In this document: piece by piece, positions 4,675 through 5,601 of the stretch
Position numbering within the stretch: the stretch's first letter is position 1
How the letters are laid out: the number at the start of each line of letters is the position of its first letter
Assembly (NCBI GenBank): GCA_003662715.1
Contig: QMYO01000137.1
Location: 1 to 5,601, forward strand
Reading direction: 5' to 3'
Length of the DNA: 5,601 nt
DNA from: Candidatus Bathyarchaeota archaeon
GTDB taxonomy: Archaea; Thermoproteota; Bathyarchaeia; Bathyarchaeales; Bathyarchaeaceae
The notes under the pieces: generated by a model
Told to the model about the DNA's origin: nothing
What the model saw: only the letters and a program-made list of their open reading frames with translations
Database searches by the model: none
Made by a program: the position numbers and the translations under genes

Positions 4675-5371
4675 ACTTGTTTATGCGCGTTTGTATTACT
4701 GAGTAACACAGTGTCGATACGAAGCTAATATCGAACGATACACTATGGACAAAACTGTTCACTCCAGGACCGATGTTTAGGAATACTCCCGGAACCAAAA
4801 CAATCTGCAAAAAGATAACTAGGAAAACTATCACATTGAGTATATGAATTCCTAAAACCATTTTTCTTTTATCGAGGCAATGCTTTCGTATATCTTTTAG
4901 CTTGAGACTGTTCAATAATGCAAATCCCAGCATGACTCCTATGGAGGCATAGACCAGCCCAGAGGCACCTGTCGTATTAACGTTTGGTAACAAAATAATC
5001 CACAGTAGGTTAGATAATATAGCCGACACGAAGATGTTTAACAAAAGGAAATACTCTCTTCGTATCCTTTCTTTTTGATGAAGAAAGATGTTGAGGACAG
5101 CAAATAATACTAAGAAAGCTAAAAAAGCGACCATATTAACAATAAGATGCTGACTTTCTACATGTATAAAAATAGAAGTTATGACTCCCCATGGGGTTTG
5201 GGAGGAAGCCAATAAAGCGTCACTTAGTGAAGGAAATATATCCGTACTAGCATAGGCTATTACGCTTGGAATTAGCACCAGTAAATATACCAAAAAGGCG
5301 GCTTTGAAGTCATGTATTATGTTCCAATCTAGCTTGGATTTTTCTTTACTAATTGCCAATATACGCACCAT
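4673..5371 (-). CDS. rhomboid-family intramembrane serine protease
   Basis: This 232-residue polytopic membrane protein has about six hydrophobic segments (roughly 23-41, 76-97, 107-130, 136-154, 171-196 and 207-227). Rhomboids cut transmembrane helices of substrate proteins within the membrane. The signature is clear: HVESQHLIVN (70-79) matches the HxxxxHxxxN pattern of the oxyanion region, GASG (135-138) carries the catalytic Ser137, and H209 in the last segment is the expected catalytic His. The usual glycines after that His (HxxGxxxG) are replaced by HSVSFDISF, so helix packing, and perhaps activity, may differ. ATG 5371-5369 is followed by GTG as a second possible start; no Shine-Dalgarno is seen. 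It converges on the carbamoyltransferase and diverges from the partial HTH gene at 5458. The natural substrate is unknown. Confidence 0.8.
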   Translation of the reverse strand: MVRILAISKEKSKLDWNIIHDFKAAFLVYLLVLIPSVIAYASTDIFPSLSDALLASSQTPWGVITSIFIHVESQHLIVNMVAFLAFLVLFAVLNIFLHQKERIRREYFLLLNIFVSAILSNLLWIILLPNVNTTGASGLVYASIGVMLGFALLNSLKLKDIRKHCLDKRKMVLGIHILNVIVFLVIFLQIVLVPGVFLNIGPGVNSFVHSVSFDISFVSTLCYSVIQTRINK

Positions 5372-5401
5372 ATGGATAGAAATTACTTGTAGAGTATAAC
5401 T

Positions 5402-5408
5402 CTTTTAA
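5402..5408 (-). promoter_or_regulatory. weak TATA-like element for the rhomboid gene
   Basis: The minus strand reads TTAAAAG about 31-37 bases before the rhomboid ATG, a reasonable distance for a short-leader archaeal promoter. It overlaps the left arm of the inverted repeat at 5406-5414, so a protein bound there could block it. Confidence 0.3.
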
Positions 5409-5439
5409 CCGACATGTAATCACTTTTAGTTGTCGGTTA
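5406..5439. promoter_or_regulatory. 9-bp perfect inverted repeat between divergent genes; candidate operator
   Basis: TAACCGACA (5406-5414) and TGTCGGTTA (5431-5439) are exact reverse complements separated by 16 bases, with arm centres 25 bases apart. The repeat lies 35 bases from the rhomboid start and 19 bases from the start of the divergent HTH-like gene. It is more likely a paired protein-binding site shared by both promoters than a terminator, because no T-run follows on either strand. Confidence 0.55.
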
Positions 5440-5457
5440 CCCGAGAGTTGGGCACTC

Positions 5458-5601
5458 ATGAAGAAAAAAGATTTGATTAAGGGAGATATGTTACGAGAAT
5501 TAATATTTCTTGTCTATTTGAACAACAAATATGGTTTAGGTAAGAGAATAAGAATTTCGAAATTGAAGGATTTTATTGGATATAGCACGGGTGGTATATA
5601 T
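5458..5601 (+). CDS. N-terminal part of a probable winged-helix/HTH DNA-binding protein (3' truncated)
   Basis: ATG 5458 opens a frame that stays open to the window edge, giving 48 residues. It starts MKKKDLIKGDMLRELIFLVY, continues with a basic KRIRISKLKDF segment and ends IGYSTGGIY. A first helix (8-22), a basic linker and a helix-turn-helix-like LKDFIGYSTGGIY segment suggest a winged-helix transcription regulator, but the fragment is too short to place in a family. No strong Shine-Dalgarno precedes it. It is divergent from the rhomboid gene, with a perfect inverted repeat between them, the common arrangement for a regulator controlling itself and its neighbour. That regulatory link is inferred. 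Confidence 0.5.
   Translation, partial: MKKKDLIKGDMLRELIFLVYLNNKYGLGKRIRISKLKDFIGYSTGGIY

Overview
The window looks like a piece of an archaeal chromosome, probably from the TACK/Thermoproteota side (for example a Bathyarchaeia-like lineage). That placement is inferred. It rests on an archaeal-type D-aminoacyl-tRNA deacylase (DtdA), a stand-alone Lrp/AsnC ligand-binding (RAM) protein, a carbamoyltransferase close in sequence to archaeal ornithine carbamoyltransferases, TATA-like promoter elements and small, mostly singly transcribed genes. Some starts carry Shine-Dalgarno-like motifs (GAGGAG, GGTGA) and others have none. I see no tRNA, rRNA, CRISPR array or insertion sequence.

Layout. Positions 1-119 hold the 3' end of an unrecognised plus-strand gene. 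Positions 120-301 hold no intact gene but may contain a frameshifted minus-strand remnant. A RAM-domain protein lies at 302-538 (minus). A plus-strand protein at 674-1159 resembles the C-terminal part of a family of 4Fe-4S ferredoxin-like proteins. It converges on dtdA (1164-1979, minus) with only four bases between the stop codons. The 2012-2481 interval has no long gene. It contains a perfect 16-bp palindrome flanked by direct repeats, two tiny overlapping ORFs and a locally GC-rich, repeat-bearing patch.

Positions 2482-4641 carry a two-gene plus-strand unit: a saccharopine dehydrogenase/lysine-6-dehydrogenase-like oxidoreductase, then an ornithine-carbamoyltransferase-family enzyme. The second keeps the carbamoyl-phosphate site but has changed all the segments that normally recognise ornithine. 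A hairpin plus T6 ends this unit and runs into the 3' end of a convergent rhomboid-like membrane protease (4673-5371, minus). A 9-bp perfect inverted repeat separates the rhomboid gene from a divergent, truncated gene (5458-5601) whose start looks like a winged-helix/HTH protein.

How the genes may work together. The oxidoreductase and carbamoyltransferase probably act on related basic amino acids or diamines, and the altered carbamoyltransferase active site makes this pair the most interesting part of the window. The HTH gene and the rhomboid gene look like a divergent pair sharing one operator. The RAM protein could sense an amino acid, but nothing in the sequence links it directly to the enzyme pair.
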